This document shows, piece after piece, positions 17,498 to 25,960 of a DNA stretch of 64,000 nt. Under the pieces are notes generated by a model that did no database searches, was not told where the DNA came from, and worked only from the letters and a program-made list of their open reading frames with translations. The stretch's first letter is position 1. Each line of letters begins with the position of its first letter. A program made the translations under genes and the position numbers. Source of the DNA: Clostridium pascui (GTDB lineage: Bacteria; Bacillota; Clostridia; Clostridiales; Clostridiaceae); the NCBI RefSeq assembly GCF_016908015.1, contig NZ_JAFBDB010000001.1, forward strand, positions 865,065-929,064, written 5' to 3'.

Positions 17498-17594
17498 AAA
17501 CCTCTTCCTACGCTGGAATTATCCAGTTCAGGTTAAAAGGGTCTAAGAATTTCGTTCTTACTCTCAGCCAGCAACACCAGCCCCCCTGGGATTT
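17498..17594 (-). ncRNA. TPP riboswitch (THI element)
   Basis: The minus strand carries the conserved cores in order: GGCTGAGAGTAAG (pyrimidine-binding arm), then TAGACCC, AACCTGAACTGGATAA and CCAGCGTAGGAAGAGG (pyrophosphate arm). Outer P1 pairing looks weak by eye. It precedes tenA-thiZ-thiX-thiY and should shut the operon when TPP is plentiful. Confidence 0.93.
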
Positions 17595-17599
17595 TTTAT

Positions 17600-17959
17600 G
17601 AACTTTTTATGTTTGACAATATGTAATACTATTAAAATCCAAACTTACATAAACTGTTTTTCGCTTCAATCTTACAAAGTCATATTACCACAATAGCTTA
17701 AAAATGCCAAGACTTTTTTAAGTTATTAATATTAGAAACATAATTGAAAATCTTTATTCACACAAAAATAAGAGATGATTAGTGTCATCTCTTACCATAA
17801 TAAGGCATTAAGCTTATGAAGCTATTATATCAAATATCATCTAGATTACAATAGGAAATTTAAGGTTGATAAAATTCTATTAAATTTATGTAAAGTATAC
17901 ATAAATTAATCATTATCAAAATATTATAGAACACTTAAAGTTTCATTGGAGGTGTTCAT
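17600..17959. other. Intergenic region between divergent riboswitch and DUF1576 promoters
   Basis: No gene is visible. It holds the divergent promoters and one hairpin at 17768-17794 (AAGAGATGA with TCATCTCTT) followed on the minus strand by TATTTTTG, which could be a terminator of an antisense or leader RNA. Confidence 0.4.
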
Positions 17960-19261
17960 TTGGAGGTTATCGCAATTACAAAGGATTCTATAGATATTGG
18001 AAAAGAAAAAGTTTTAACTATACTTAGTTTATTTCCATTATGCCTAATCATTTTAGCTTTTATATTTGATAACCCTAAAAACATATATAAAGGACTTTAT
18101 AGAATAGTTGTAAGTCCTGATATACTATTAACCGATTATATATCAGTTGGGGGAATTGGAGCAACCTTTATAAATGCAGGTGTTTTGACATTAGTAAACA
18201 TTTTTATAATATGGAAATTAAAGTTAAAAGTTAATGGCGCATTAATTGCATCTGTATTTACTATTATGGGCTTCTCATTTATAGGAAAAAACTTATTCAA
18301 TGTCTGGCCTATATATTTAGGAGGATATCTCTATGTTAAGTACCAAAAAATAAATTTCAAAAATATAGTAGTAATAATGATGTTTAGTACAGCTCTTGCA
18401 CCAGTAGTAAGTGAGATAAGCTTTGGATTGCATGTATCTATAAAATTAGGTCTTCCTATTGGCATACTATTTGGAATACTAATAGGATTTGTAATAACAC
18501 CACTATCATCACATCTTATAAAAGTCCATGATGGATATAATCTTTATAATATAGGCTTTACAGCAGGCCTCATCGGTTCTATAATAACCTCTGTACTTAG
18601 AGGTTTTGGTCTAATAATTAAATCAACAGAAATATTATCAACTGAATATGACTCATTTTTAAAACTGCTTCTCATTTCCTGCTTTATAATCCTTATTTTC
18701 TTAGGATGTTATATAAACGGTAAGAGCTTTAAAGGATATAGGAATGTTCTACATTATTCTGGTAAAACAGTTACAGACTTTACACAACTTTGTGGATATG
18801 GTATAACATTTATAAATATGGGAATTATGGGTTTAACAGGTATAGCTTATGTAGTTATATCTAAAGGAATTGTAAATGGACCTATTACCGCTGGGATATT
18901 AACAATAGTTGGATTTTCAGCTTTTGGCAAACATCCTAAAAATACTATACCTATTTTAATTGGAGTATTTATAGCAGCTAACATAAAAATTTGGGACCCT
19001 TGCTCAACTGTTGTTATAATAGGTGCATTATTTGGAACAACCTTAGCCCCTGTTGCTGGTGCCTACGGTCCACTTGCTGGCATTTTAGCAGGTTTTCTTC
19101 ATCTTTCAGTAGTTATGAATATTGGAGTTGTTCACGGTGGGCTAAATTTATATAATAATGGCTTCTCTGGAGGAGTGGTTGCTGCCATAGTAGTTCCTCT
19201 TATTGAAGCATTTAAGAAAGGAGATTATCCTAATGAAAAACGAGCTAAAAAAAATCTCTAA
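17960..19261 (+). CDS. DUF1576 family membrane protein with internal duplication
   Basis: This 433-residue protein has roughly twelve membrane segments. Two homologous halves are visible. IGATFINAGVLTL, VFTIMGFSFIGKN, STALAPVVSE and VHDGYNLYNIGFTAG in the first half correspond to YGITFINMGIMGL, ILTIVGFSAFGKH, GTTLAPVAGA and VHGGLNLYNNGFSGG in the second. Such a repeat is typical of secondary transporters or channels. The family is uncharacterised. The start is TTG at 17960-17962, 6 nt after GGAGGT. Its stop overlaps the start of a small soluble protein gene, implying a stable pair. Confidence 0.85.
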   Translation: MEVIAITKDSIDIGKEKVLTILSLFPLCLIILAFIFDNPKNIYKGLYRIVVSPDILLTDYISVGGIGATFINAGVLTLVNIFIIWKLKLKVNGALIASVFTIMGFSFIGKNLFNVWPIYLGGYLYVKYQKINFKNIVVIMMFSTALAPVVSEISFGLHVSIKLGLPIGILFGILIGFVITPLSSHLIKVHDGYNLYNIGFTAGLIGSIITSVLRGFGLIIKSTEILSTEYDSFLKLLLISCFIILIFLGCYINGKSFKGYRNVLHYSGKTVTDFTQLCGYGITFINMGIMGLTGIAYVVISKGIVNGPITAGILTIVGFSAFGKHPKNTIPILIGVFIAANIKIWDPCSTVVIIGALFGTTLAPVAGAYGPLAGILAGFLHLSVVMNIGVVHGGLNLYNNGFSGGVVAAIVVPLIEAFKKGDYPNEKRAKKNL

Positions 19262-19574
19262 GATAGTTCAGGAACTAATGGACTTTTGTCTTCTAAATGG
19301 AGCTTTAAATTTAAATATATCCTTATCTAACACAGAAAATTTCTTTGAAATTATTGCTCACTCATATAACGTTACGTCCTCTAACCAAGAAATTAATAAT
19401 TTAAAACAAATTCTAAATTTAAAAAGACAAAGAGAAATTGAAGAATACTATTGGCAATTAGCTGGCAGTGATGAAGGCACTGATCAACTAAGCTTAATTG
19501 GAATGATGATTGATGAGGCGGAAGTTGAATTTTCTCCTCCAAATTTAACTATAAAATTAATACGATATAAATAA
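19233..19574 (+). CDS. Small soluble partner of the DUF1576 protein
   Basis: This 113-residue cytoplasmic protein overlaps the DUF1576 stop by 29 nt and has AAAGGAG upstream of its ATG, so translation is coupled. The sequence (a helical N-terminus, LNISLSNTENFFEIIAHSYNV, a charged central helix, then FSPPNLTIKLIRYK) loosely resembles a reduced GHKL-type alpha/beta fold. ATP-binding motifs are missing and I do not assign it. A role as regulator or subunit of the membrane protein is inferred from coupling. Confidence 0.65.
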   Translation: MKNELKKISKIVQELMDFCLLNGALNLNISLSNTENFFEIIAHSYNVTSSNQEINNLKQILNLKRQREIEEYYWQLAGSDEGTDQLSLIGMMIDEAEVEFSPPNLTIKLIRYK

Positions 19575-19575
19575 A

Positions 19576-19608
19576 ATAAGAGGAGACTATAGTTCTCCTC
19601 TTATCATT
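19576..19608. terminator. Bidirectional terminator
   Basis: AATAAGAGGAGA and TCTCCTCTTAT pair around CTATAGT. It lies between the DUF1576 operon and the convergent nitroreductase gene. Confidence 0.8.
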
Positions 19609-19617
19609 AAAACTTAC

Positions 19618-20136
19618 CTAAAACTTTTCCTTATGAATCTTTTCATATTTTAAACTTTCTTCTGTATAAGGTATTTTCTCCTCATCTTTATATCCTATAG
19701 ATATTATGGATTCCACTGTATAATTTTCTGGTATTCCTAAAACTTCTTTTACGTATTTTTCAGCACTACTATCCTCATCATGCATCCTATTTCTTATTTG
19801 CACCCAACAAGATCCTAAGCCTAAATGCTCTGCTTCTAATTGAATTATTGTGGAAGCAATTGATGTATCCTCTACCCATACGTCAGTTTTAGTACTATCA
19901 GCAGCAACCACGATAGCAAGAGGTGCTTCTGATATAAAGCTGCTTGCATGCTGCTTAGCCTTACCTAGCTTTTCAAGCGTTTCTTTATCTTCTACCACAA
20001 TAAATTCCCAAGGTCTTGTTCCCTTTGCAGATGGGGCTAATAATGCAGCTTTTATTAAGCAGTCTACCTTGTCCTTTGAAATTTCCATGTTCTTGTACTT
20101 TCTTATACTTCTTCTTTCCATTAATAAATTAAGCAT
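19618..20136 (-). CDS. Nitroreductase family FMN-dependent oxidoreductase
   Basis: This 172-residue protein has RRSIRKYKN near the start, APSAKGTRPWEF in the FMN-binding region, and LGLGSCWVQI and SIGYKDEEK near the end. These proteins reduce nitroaromatics, quinones or flavins with NAD(P)H; the physiological substrate is unknown. GGAGG precedes the ATG. The length fits the short single-domain subgroup. It appears monocistronic. Confidence 0.9.
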   Translation of the reverse strand: MLNLLMERRSIRKYKNMEISKDKVDCLIKAALLAPSAKGTRPWEFIVVEDKETLEKLGKAKQHASSFISEAPLAIVVAADSTKTDVWVEDTSIASTIIQLEAEHLGLGSCWVQIRNRMHDEDSSAEKYVKEVLGIPENYTVESIISIGYKDEEKIPYTEESLKYEKIHKEKF

Positions 20137-20350
20137 ATCACGTTTTCCTCCACTCCGTTTGAAATTTTTATTTACCGGGTGCCATGCCCATATCTACCAT
20201 TTATTATATACCTTCATTTTTTAGTTTACCAGTAAAATCACTATATATTCTGTTTATTTACTAATTATTAGTTATAACAACATTATATGTTAACATTTAT
20301 AATCAAGAGAATTACATCTGACTTTGATATACACCTCTATGCCTCTTTTG

Positions 20351-20358
20351 CATATTAT
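20351..20358 (+). promoter_or_regulatory. Candidate sporulation sigma (SigK/SigE) -10 element
   Basis: CATATTAT fits the CATANNNT -10 of mother-cell sigma factors, with an AC dinucleotide 16-18 bp upstream (20331-20334). It precedes the gene pair that includes tgl, which is SigK-dependent in Bacillus subtilis. The match is short. Confidence 0.35.
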
Positions 20359-20388
20359 GTATTGTAATACTAAAAAGGTGGAATACAT

Positions 20389-21138
20389 GTGTTTAGAGAA
20401 ACTTTAAATTCTAAATCCCTGCTAAATAATATAAATCTTAAGGATACACCTGAGAATTTAAACAAAATTTTTTATGAATTATCCAAGTATGTTGGACTTG
20501 ATAAAGATTATGATAAAACTTTTGATAAAATTGCAGCTATTTTGATATGCAATTATAAGGACAAAAGCATTTTACCTACTGTAGCAAATGCTATTTTTTT
20601 ACGTCATAGAAAAGGGCTCTTTACTCATAATTTAATTTGGTCCTTTTTTGAAGCTAAAGAACCATCCAGCTTAAATCTCATTGGCAGTAAACTTCAATCT
20701 TCAAATTCAAAAGATATTAAGTTGGCAGAAGAACTTTTGTCATTTATACCTGAAATAAATAGCTACAGAAATACAGATAATCTTAATAAATATTTATATT
20801 TCACTAACTGGTTAGAGGATAATAGATCATTCCTGAAATTTACTGGAGAAAGCTTTCAGCTTACAACTGCTCCATGTCCATACACAATAGTTTATCCTGC
20901 TAAATATATTTGTAAGAAAATATCAGTTGATACTGGAAAACCTATAACTCCTTTAACTAGATACGAATTTAGTCTTTTAGATGAATTTAATAAACTAGAT
21001 GATGATTTCCAAAAGCTTCTTTCAAGCTTTTCCCATGCCGTATATCGTCAAAACTTATACTCTTGGAATACTTGGATTCATTCTCCCATTAAATCTCAAA
21101 TAAGAAGTGCTAGAATGGGAGGAATTTATTATGATTAA
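20389..21138 (+). CDS. Unknown protein coupled to spore transglutaminase
   Basis: This 249-residue soluble protein has no domain I recognise. The N-terminal half is Leu/Asn-rich and helical (possible HEAT-like packing, KIAAILICNY, TVANAIFLRHR). The C-terminal half is Tyr/Phe/Pro-rich (TTAPCPYTIVYPAKYICKK) and ends in the basic IRSARMGGIYYD. The start is GTG at 20389 behind AAGGTGG; an ATG 2 nt earlier is out of frame. It overlaps tgl by 8 nt and shares a possible sporulation promoter. A spore-coat role is inferred from that coupling. Confidence 0.7.
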   Translation: MFRETLNSKSLLNNINLKDTPENLNKIFYELSKYVGLDKDYDKTFDKIAAILICNYKDKSILPTVANAIFLRHRKGLFTHNLIWSFFEAKEPSSLNLIGSKLQSSNSKDIKLAEELLSFIPEINSYRNTDNLNKYLYFTNWLEDNRSFLKFTGESFQLTTAPCPYTIVYPAKYICKKISVDTGKPITPLTRYEFSLLDEFNKLDDDFQKLLSSFSHAVYRQNLYSWNTWIHSPIKSQIRSARMGGIYYD

Positions 21139-21934
21139 AGTTTCCGGAAAAAAACTTGATACAAGGGATATTATGCAAAAGTACTCATCAAATAGTGTAG
21201 CAACTAAAATCATTAGGATACTTGATTCAAGCAGCAATGAATATGAATATGAATCATTAAAGGAGCTAGAATTCGAAATAAATTTTAGACTTAACATTAT
21301 AAAAGCTGCTATAGAACTTTACAGAAGTGATTTCTCTTTTGAGACCTTTGAAAATGCCAAGGTTAATGAAAAACATTGGAAACTCACCCCAGAAGGAGGC
21401 TTTTTACTAAAAGATGGAGTAAAAGCTTCTGATGCTATTAGGGATATCTTCCGAAATGGAAATCAGTATGCCACTGAATGTGCTACAGCTATGGTAATTA
21501 TATATTATAAAGCACTTTTAAGCATATATCCTGAAGAGCTATTTAATAAAGTTTTTCCTAAAATTCACTTAATGAATTGGCACTATATTAATAAAGAACT
21601 TCGTCATATTGGTTATGTTGAAAAATATCCTGATTATTTACCTGGTGATCGCAGATACTTCAAAAATCCAGATGTTAATCCTGAAACCCCTGAATGGCAA
21701 GGTGAAAATGTAATTGATCTAGGTAATGATACCTATTATGGTCATGGCATAGGCATAGGAGATGCAGATGAAATTATAAATGCGCTGAATGAAAATAGAA
21801 AAGAAGGCTCAAAAACCTCTGCTTATTTTATGGATGTAGCCGCCCGCCCTAACTTTAAGCTATTATCTAGAATATATGACACCTTTATCTCCCAAACCCA
21901 AGCTAGAAAATTTAGGCACTTATACCCAGCATAA
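21131..21934 (+). CDS. tgl: Protein-glutamine gamma-glutamyltransferase (spore coat)
   Basis: Tgl forms epsilon-(gamma-glutamyl)lysine crosslinks between spore coat proteins such as GerQ in the mother cell. The 267-residue protein matches the small bacterial family: catalytic Cys at residue 117 in QYATECATAMV, then MNWHYINKELRHIG, YLPGDRRYFKNPDV and the glycine-rich YYGHGIGIGDADEI. I chose the ATG at 21131 behind GGGAGG, overlapping the stop of the preceding gene by 8 nt. GerQ is not in the window. Confidence 0.93.
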   Translation: MIKVSGKKLDTRDIMQKYSSNSVATKIIRILDSSSNEYEYESLKELEFEINFRLNIIKAAIELYRSDFSFETFENAKVNEKHWKLTPEGGFLLKDGVKASDAIRDIFRNGNQYATECATAMVIIYYKALLSIYPEELFNKVFPKIHLMNWHYINKELRHIGYVEKYPDYLPGDRRYFKNPDVNPETPEWQGENVIDLGNDTYYGHGIGIGDADEIINALNENRKEGSKTSAYFMDVAARPNFKLLSRIYDTFISQTQARKFRHLYPA

Positions 21935-22027
21935 ATTATTTTTAAAATATTTATCCCCTCCTTAGAATATATATCTATAAAGATAAATATCAATATTAAA
22001 CTTTAGTCATAAGGAGGGCTTTATATT

Positions 22028-22759
22028 ATGAGTATTTTAACTATCTTATTGCTTGGCTTTTTAATATTAATAACTGATTTTCTAGAAGGACTTACAGGCT
22101 TTGGCTCTACGGTACTTGCTATGCCTTTTGCAATAATGCTTGTTGGAATAAACATAGCAAAACCCGTCCTTACAATTGTAGGATTACTTCTTTCACTTTA
22201 TGTTGTCATAATCTCCTACAAAGATATCTTATGGGAACACTACTTTAGAATTGTGACTTTCGTAGTTTTAGGTCTTCCAGTTGGTATGTGGTTATTTGAT
22301 AAATTACCTGAGAACACACTAAAGGTGATACTTGGATTGTTTATGATTATAGTTTCCATAAGAGGCTTAATCATAGCTTATAAAGGAAGTAACCATAATA
22401 AAGCTATAAATAGTTTACTGCTAAGTCTATTCTTATTTTTAGGAGGATGCATGCATGGTGCCTTTTCATCAGGAGGTCCCCTTGTTATACTTTACGCCTC
22501 AGAAAAGCTGCCAAATAAAAGTAACTTCAGAGCAACTCTTTCTATGCTTTGGGTTTCATTAAATACTATTATAGTATTACAAAGCGCTCTAAGCCATAGG
22601 ATAACTCCTGATGTCTTAAAACTCTCCTTCTACACCTTACCATTTTTAGCCGCAGGTGCAGTTCTCGGAAATTTAGCACATCATAAAATTAAAGAAGGAT
22701 CTTTTACTAAGATAGTCTATGTAGTTCTATTTATTTCTGCACTGTTTATGTTCAAATAA
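22028..22759 (+). CDS. TauE/SafE family exporter
   Basis: This 243-residue protein has about seven or eight membrane segments. GLTGFGSTVLAMPFAI near the N-terminus and GCMHGAFSSGGPLVI in the middle are the two duplicated TauE/SafE signatures. The family exports sulfite, sulfonates or organic anions; the substrate here is unknown. AAGGAGGG precedes the ATG. It stands alone; a degraded repeat and IS fragment follow directly. Confidence 0.85.
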   Translation: MSILTILLLGFLILITDFLEGLTGFGSTVLAMPFAIMLVGINIAKPVLTIVGLLLSLYVVIISYKDILWEHYFRIVTFVVLGLPVGMWLFDKLPENTLKVILGLFMIIVSIRGLIIAYKGSNHNKAINSLLLSLFLFLGGCMHGAFSSGGPLVILYASEKLPNKSNFRATLSMLWVSLNTIIVLQSALSHRITPDVLKLSFYTLPFLAAGAVLGNLAHHKIKEGSFTKIVYVVLFISALFMFK

Positions 22760-22762
22760 AAA

Positions 22763-22832
22763 AGATATTGCGACGTTTTTAATGCTCTGGGTCGTATAGA
22801 ATTTTCATCTAAGAAAAGGAAGAAATTCAGTC
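22763..22832. repeat. Degenerate end of the fold-back repeat
   Basis: TTGCGACGTTTTTAATG followed by TCGTATAGAATTTTCATCTAAG resembles one arm of the complete copy at 35.6 kb (ATTACGACGTTTTTAATG, TCGTATGGGTTCTGCATTTAAG). It is probably an old copy truncated by the adjacent IS fragment. Confidence 0.55.
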
Positions 22833-22935
22833 AACTTAATTTCTAAAGCATTTTAGGACCTAGCACATAAAAATCTTTTGGGCCGATAGCCCTGTGGGTT
22901 ACAAGAAATTGTACGCAATAAATGAAAAAATCTAT

Positions 22936-23022
22936 TGAAAGGCTCGCTAGGGTTCTACCTTCCTCTAAATGTAATTTAGATATCTGTTGTTTAAATGCTT
23001 TATCATATTTCTTATTTGCCAT
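22936..23022 (-). pseudogene. IS3-family transposase OrfA fragment
   Basis: The minus-strand peptide starting MANKKYDKAFKQQISKLHLE and continuing EGRTLASLS is the N-terminus of an IS3/IS150-type OrfA helix-turn-helix protein. After 29 residues homology stops and unrelated sequence follows; OrfB is absent. A short inverted pair TTGTAACAC and GTGTTACAA flanks its upstream side (23015-23078). It is a dead remnant inside a repeat-rich gap. Confidence 0.7.
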
Positions 23023-23119
23023 TTGTAACACCACTTTCTTTATCTTATTATAATAGATAATTCGATATTAGTGTTACAACTTTAATATATCACGTCAAGC
23101 CCTTTGATAAGTGTAAATT

Positions 23120-23149
23120 TAAAGGAATTTCGTCAAAACGAAATTCCAT
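23120..23149. repeat. Perfect 10-bp hairpin
   Basis: GGAATTTCGT and ACGAAATTCC flank a CAAA loop at the edge of the fold-back repeat. There is no T tract long enough to call it a terminator. Confidence 0.5.
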
Positions 23150-23167
23150 CCTTCAGCAGTGTGAATG

Positions 23168-23411
23168 AAGACATTTTAATGTTAAATTTAGTATTGGTTC
23201 TGCATTGTAGAAAGTATTGAATAAGCAATTAGAAGCTCTTTATCTCTCAATTTAAAACACCGTAAAGAACTTTCTACTGTCTGAGCTACAGCGAGTTTAG
23301 AAAGTTTAGGTGATTTAAATCGAGAGATATTAGAGATTCTTTGCGCAATGAACACTTTCTTAAATGCAGAACCAATACGGAAGATTTAACATTAAAAATG
23401 TCGTAATATTT
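23168..23411 (-). repeat. Fold-back repeat, copy A
   Basis: This 244-bp copy is in the opposite orientation to copy C. Shared blocks include GCATTGTAGAAAG, ATTAGAAGCTCTTTAT, CGTAAAGAACTTTCTACTG, GCGAGTTTAGAAAGTTTAG and TTAACATTAAAAATGTCGT. The two arms are imperfect reverse complements around a central hairpin (AACTTTCTA with TAGAAAGTT). No coding frame is preserved. Confidence 0.75.
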
Positions 23412-23584
23412 CTAAATGGTTCAGGTATGAAATAAGTATAACTTCTTACAATATAGATAATTATAATTATGTGTGATTTTATACTTTATCGAAATTTAAT
23501 ATCTCTAAGTATTGAAGATTAAATGTAATTAAATTTTATAAAACTATGAAAATAGATATTGTGAAAGGGGAGGCTTCAAAGTCT

Positions 23585-25213
23585 ATGGATACACTGAATA
23601 TAGAACGTAAACAAATAGAAAATATTTATGGAAAACTCAGTCCTTTTGAACTTAAAAATAAATTAGTTACCCTTGCAAAGGATACTGCTGAAAAGAGCAC
23701 TCGTACTTTACTTGATGCTGGAAGAGGCAATCCAAATTGGACTGCTGCTACTCCTCGTGAAGCTTTCTTTACCTTTGGACTGTTTGCTGTAGAAGAAACC
23801 CGCAGAGTATGGGATCAAGGTGATTTGGCAGGAATGCCTCACCGAGAAGGTATTTATAATCGTTTTAAATCTTACATATCAAGTCATAAAAACGCACCAG
23901 GGATAGAGCTTTTAGATAGTATCATAGATTATGGAGTGGAGCATCTTAAATTTACTCCTGATGATTTTGTCTATGAACTTGCAGATGGAATCATTGGAGA
24001 TAATTATCCTGTACCAGATAGAATGCTCATACATACAGAAAAGATTGTTTATAAATATCTTGTTCAAGAAATGTGCTACAATAAGCCTCCTGAAGGAAAC
24101 TTTAAATTATTTGCTGTAGAGGGCGCTACTGCTGCCATGTGCTATATATTTGATTCATTAATTGCAAACAAGTTATTATCTAAAGGAGATAAAATTGCTT
24201 TAATGGTGCCAATATTCACACCTTATCTTGAAATTCCTCATTTATCTCGCTATGATTTTAATGTGGTTGAAATTAATGCATCAGATACTTCAGAAGGTGG
24301 AACACCTACTTGGCAGTATCCAAAATCTGAGCTTGAAAAACTTAAAGATACAAGTATTAAAGCATTATTTGTTGTTAATCCAAGTAATCCGCCTTCTGTG
24401 GCAATCATGCCTGAATCCGTTAAACAATTAGTTCAAATCGTAAAGGAACACAATCAGAACTTAATGATTATTTCTGATGATGTATATGGCACTTTTGTAG
24501 ATGATTTTCGTTCTTTAATAGCAGATTTGCCCTATAACTCTATTGGTGTTTATTCCTTTTCAAAATATTTTGGTGTCACTGGGTGGCGACTTGGAATTGT
24601 TGCATTACATGAAGAAAATATTTTTGATAAGCTATTAAAAGACTTACCAGAAGATAGTAAGAAAGAACTGCATCACCGTTATGAAGCACTTGCAGGTAAT
24701 CCAGAGCATATTTCTTTTATTGATAGAATGGTAGCAGATAGTCGACAGGTAGCATTAAATCATACAGCTGGGTTATCAACACCTCAACAAGTACAAATGG
24801 CATTTTTCTGTTTATTTTCTTTAATTGACAAGGAAAATAAATATAAGCAGCTTACAATAGATATTTGTAGACGTCGTCAAAGGCTATTATTTGACAGCTT
24901 AGGCTTAGACTTGAAAAAAGATCCTTATGACGCTTCCTATTACACAGAGTTCAATTTATTGGATTGGGCTTATAAGCATTATGGCAACAATTTTGCAACA
25001 TATTTAAGTGAAAATAAAAAAACAGTAGATATTTTATTTCATTTAGCTGAGAAATCTTCTATAGTGCTGCTAGATAGCTCTGGATTTCGCGGTCCAGAAT
25101 GGTCCGTTAGAATATCTCTTGCAAATCTTGAAGATGAGGACTATATAAGGATTGGGAAAGTACTCCATAATGTTCTTGACGACTTTGTAGCAGACTGGAA
25201 AAGCGATTTTTAA
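23585..25213 (+). CDS. aspD: Aspartate 4-decarboxylase (bifunctional with aspartate transaminase)
   Basis: This 542-residue PLP enzyme of fold type I converts L-aspartate to L-alanine and CO2 and also transaminates. Landmarks are DAGRGNPNW, AVEGATAAM, NPSNPPS, ISDDVYG and the PLP lysine in YSFSKYFGVTGWRLG. The extra regions and length fit the dodecameric aspartate beta-decarboxylase family, not ordinary AspAT. I chose the ATG at 23585 because GGGGAGG lies 11 nt upstream; an in-frame ATG at 23546 lacks a ribosome site. No aspartate:alanine antiporter is adjacent. Confidence 0.9.
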   Translation: MDTLNIERKQIENIYGKLSPFELKNKLVTLAKDTAEKSTRTLLDAGRGNPNWTAATPREAFFTFGLFAVEETRRVWDQGDLAGMPHREGIYNRFKSYISSHKNAPGIELLDSIIDYGVEHLKFTPDDFVYELADGIIGDNYPVPDRMLIHTEKIVYKYLVQEMCYNKPPEGNFKLFAVEGATAAMCYIFDSLIANKLLSKGDKIALMVPIFTPYLEIPHLSRYDFNVVEINASDTSEGGTPTWQYPKSELEKLKDTSIKALFVVNPSNPPSVAIMPESVKQLVQIVKEHNQNLMIISDDVYGTFVDDFRSLIADLPYNSIGVYSFSKYFGVTGWRLGIVALHEENIFDKLLKDLPEDSKKELHHRYEALAGNPEHISFIDRMVADSRQVALNHTAGLSTPQQVQMAFFCLFSLIDKENKYKQLTIDICRRRQRLLFDSLGLDLKKDPYDASYYTEFNLLDWAYKHYGNNFATYLSENKKTVDILFHLAEKSSIVLLDSSGFRGPEWSVRISLANLEDEDYIRIGKVLHNVLDDFVADWKSDF

Positions 25214-25307
25214 TTTTTAGTTGCTTATCTTACGCATTTACGCTAGTGAAAAACAAAGTCTATCTTTTGGGGTTTATGGTAAAACACTTAATATCTTTTA
25301 AGTACTA

Positions 25308-25340
25308 GAAAGCTCTTGGATTTCTCCAAGAGCTTTCTTT
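25308..25340. terminator. Bidirectional terminator
   Basis: AAAGCTCTTGGA and TCCAAGAGCTTT form a 12-bp stem with a TTTC loop and flanking T tract. It lies between aspD and the convergent GDYXXLXY gene. Confidence 0.85.
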
Positions 25341-25342
25341 AA

Positions 25343-25960
25343 TTACTTTGAAATTACTTCCTTTAACAATGAATATCCCTTATATACTTTTACTTTTGCT
25401 AAAAGTTCTCCCTTTAATGCTTTATTTTCTAAATCCTTACCTGTATTTTCAGGTACAAAGTATTTATCTAATGAATAATCCACATTAATTCCAATAGCTT
25501 TTGGTACTATATATTTTTCTTTTTCCTTATCAAAGTTTTCATCTTCTTTGTCGGGCATTTCTTGAAGGGTATATCTATATTTTGCTTTAAGATATATTCC
25601 TTCATTAGGTTTATTTAAGGACACTTTATCCACTTCATAAAACCCCTTGTTTTCCTTTAAAATTACATATAAATTTTTCTTTCTAAGCCTTCTAAAAGGC
25701 TCATATTCTTCTGTATTATCTTTAATATTTAAAATACTGTCATCAAGTTTATCTAAAGTAATTTCACTAATTTCATAGTTTAAATATACATAGTCCCCTC
25801 TAAACACATCTCTAGGATCAAAGGGTTTTGTTTTTATCAGAATTTCACTTCCCCAAGCATTTGTTATAGATGGTTTTATAGTCATAGAAAGTAGTACAAT
25901 AAATGGTATTAAAAATGCCATTAGATATTTAAACCATCTTTTTTTAATTATTTTTTTCAT
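25343..25960 (-). CDS. GDYXXLXY domain protein
   Basis: This 205-residue protein has one N-terminal membrane helix (about 11-30) and an extracytoplasmic domain containing the name-giving GDYVYLNYEIS and a conserved second half (GIYLKAKYRY, VDYSLDKYFVPENTG). The family commonly travels with DUF2157/DUF4401 membrane proteins; function is unknown. It overlaps the DUF2157 stop by 17 nt, with AGGAGG inside that gene, so translation is coupled. Confidence 0.85.
   Translation of the reverse strand: MKKIIKKRWFKYLMAFLIPFIVLLSMTIKPSITNAWGSEILIKTKPFDPRDVFRGDYVYLNYEISEITLDKLDDSILNIKDNTEEYEPFRRLRKKNLYVILKENKGFYEVDKVSLNKPNEGIYLKAKYRYTLQEMPDKEDENFDKEKEKYIVPKAIGINVDYSLDKYFVPENTGKDLENKALKGELLAKVKVYKGYSLLKEVISK

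Noticed and set aside
20176..20192. GC-rich block GGGTGCCATGCCC upstream of the nitroreductase gene
   Set aside because: It can form only a very short stem; I could not link it to a terminator, operator or known repeat.
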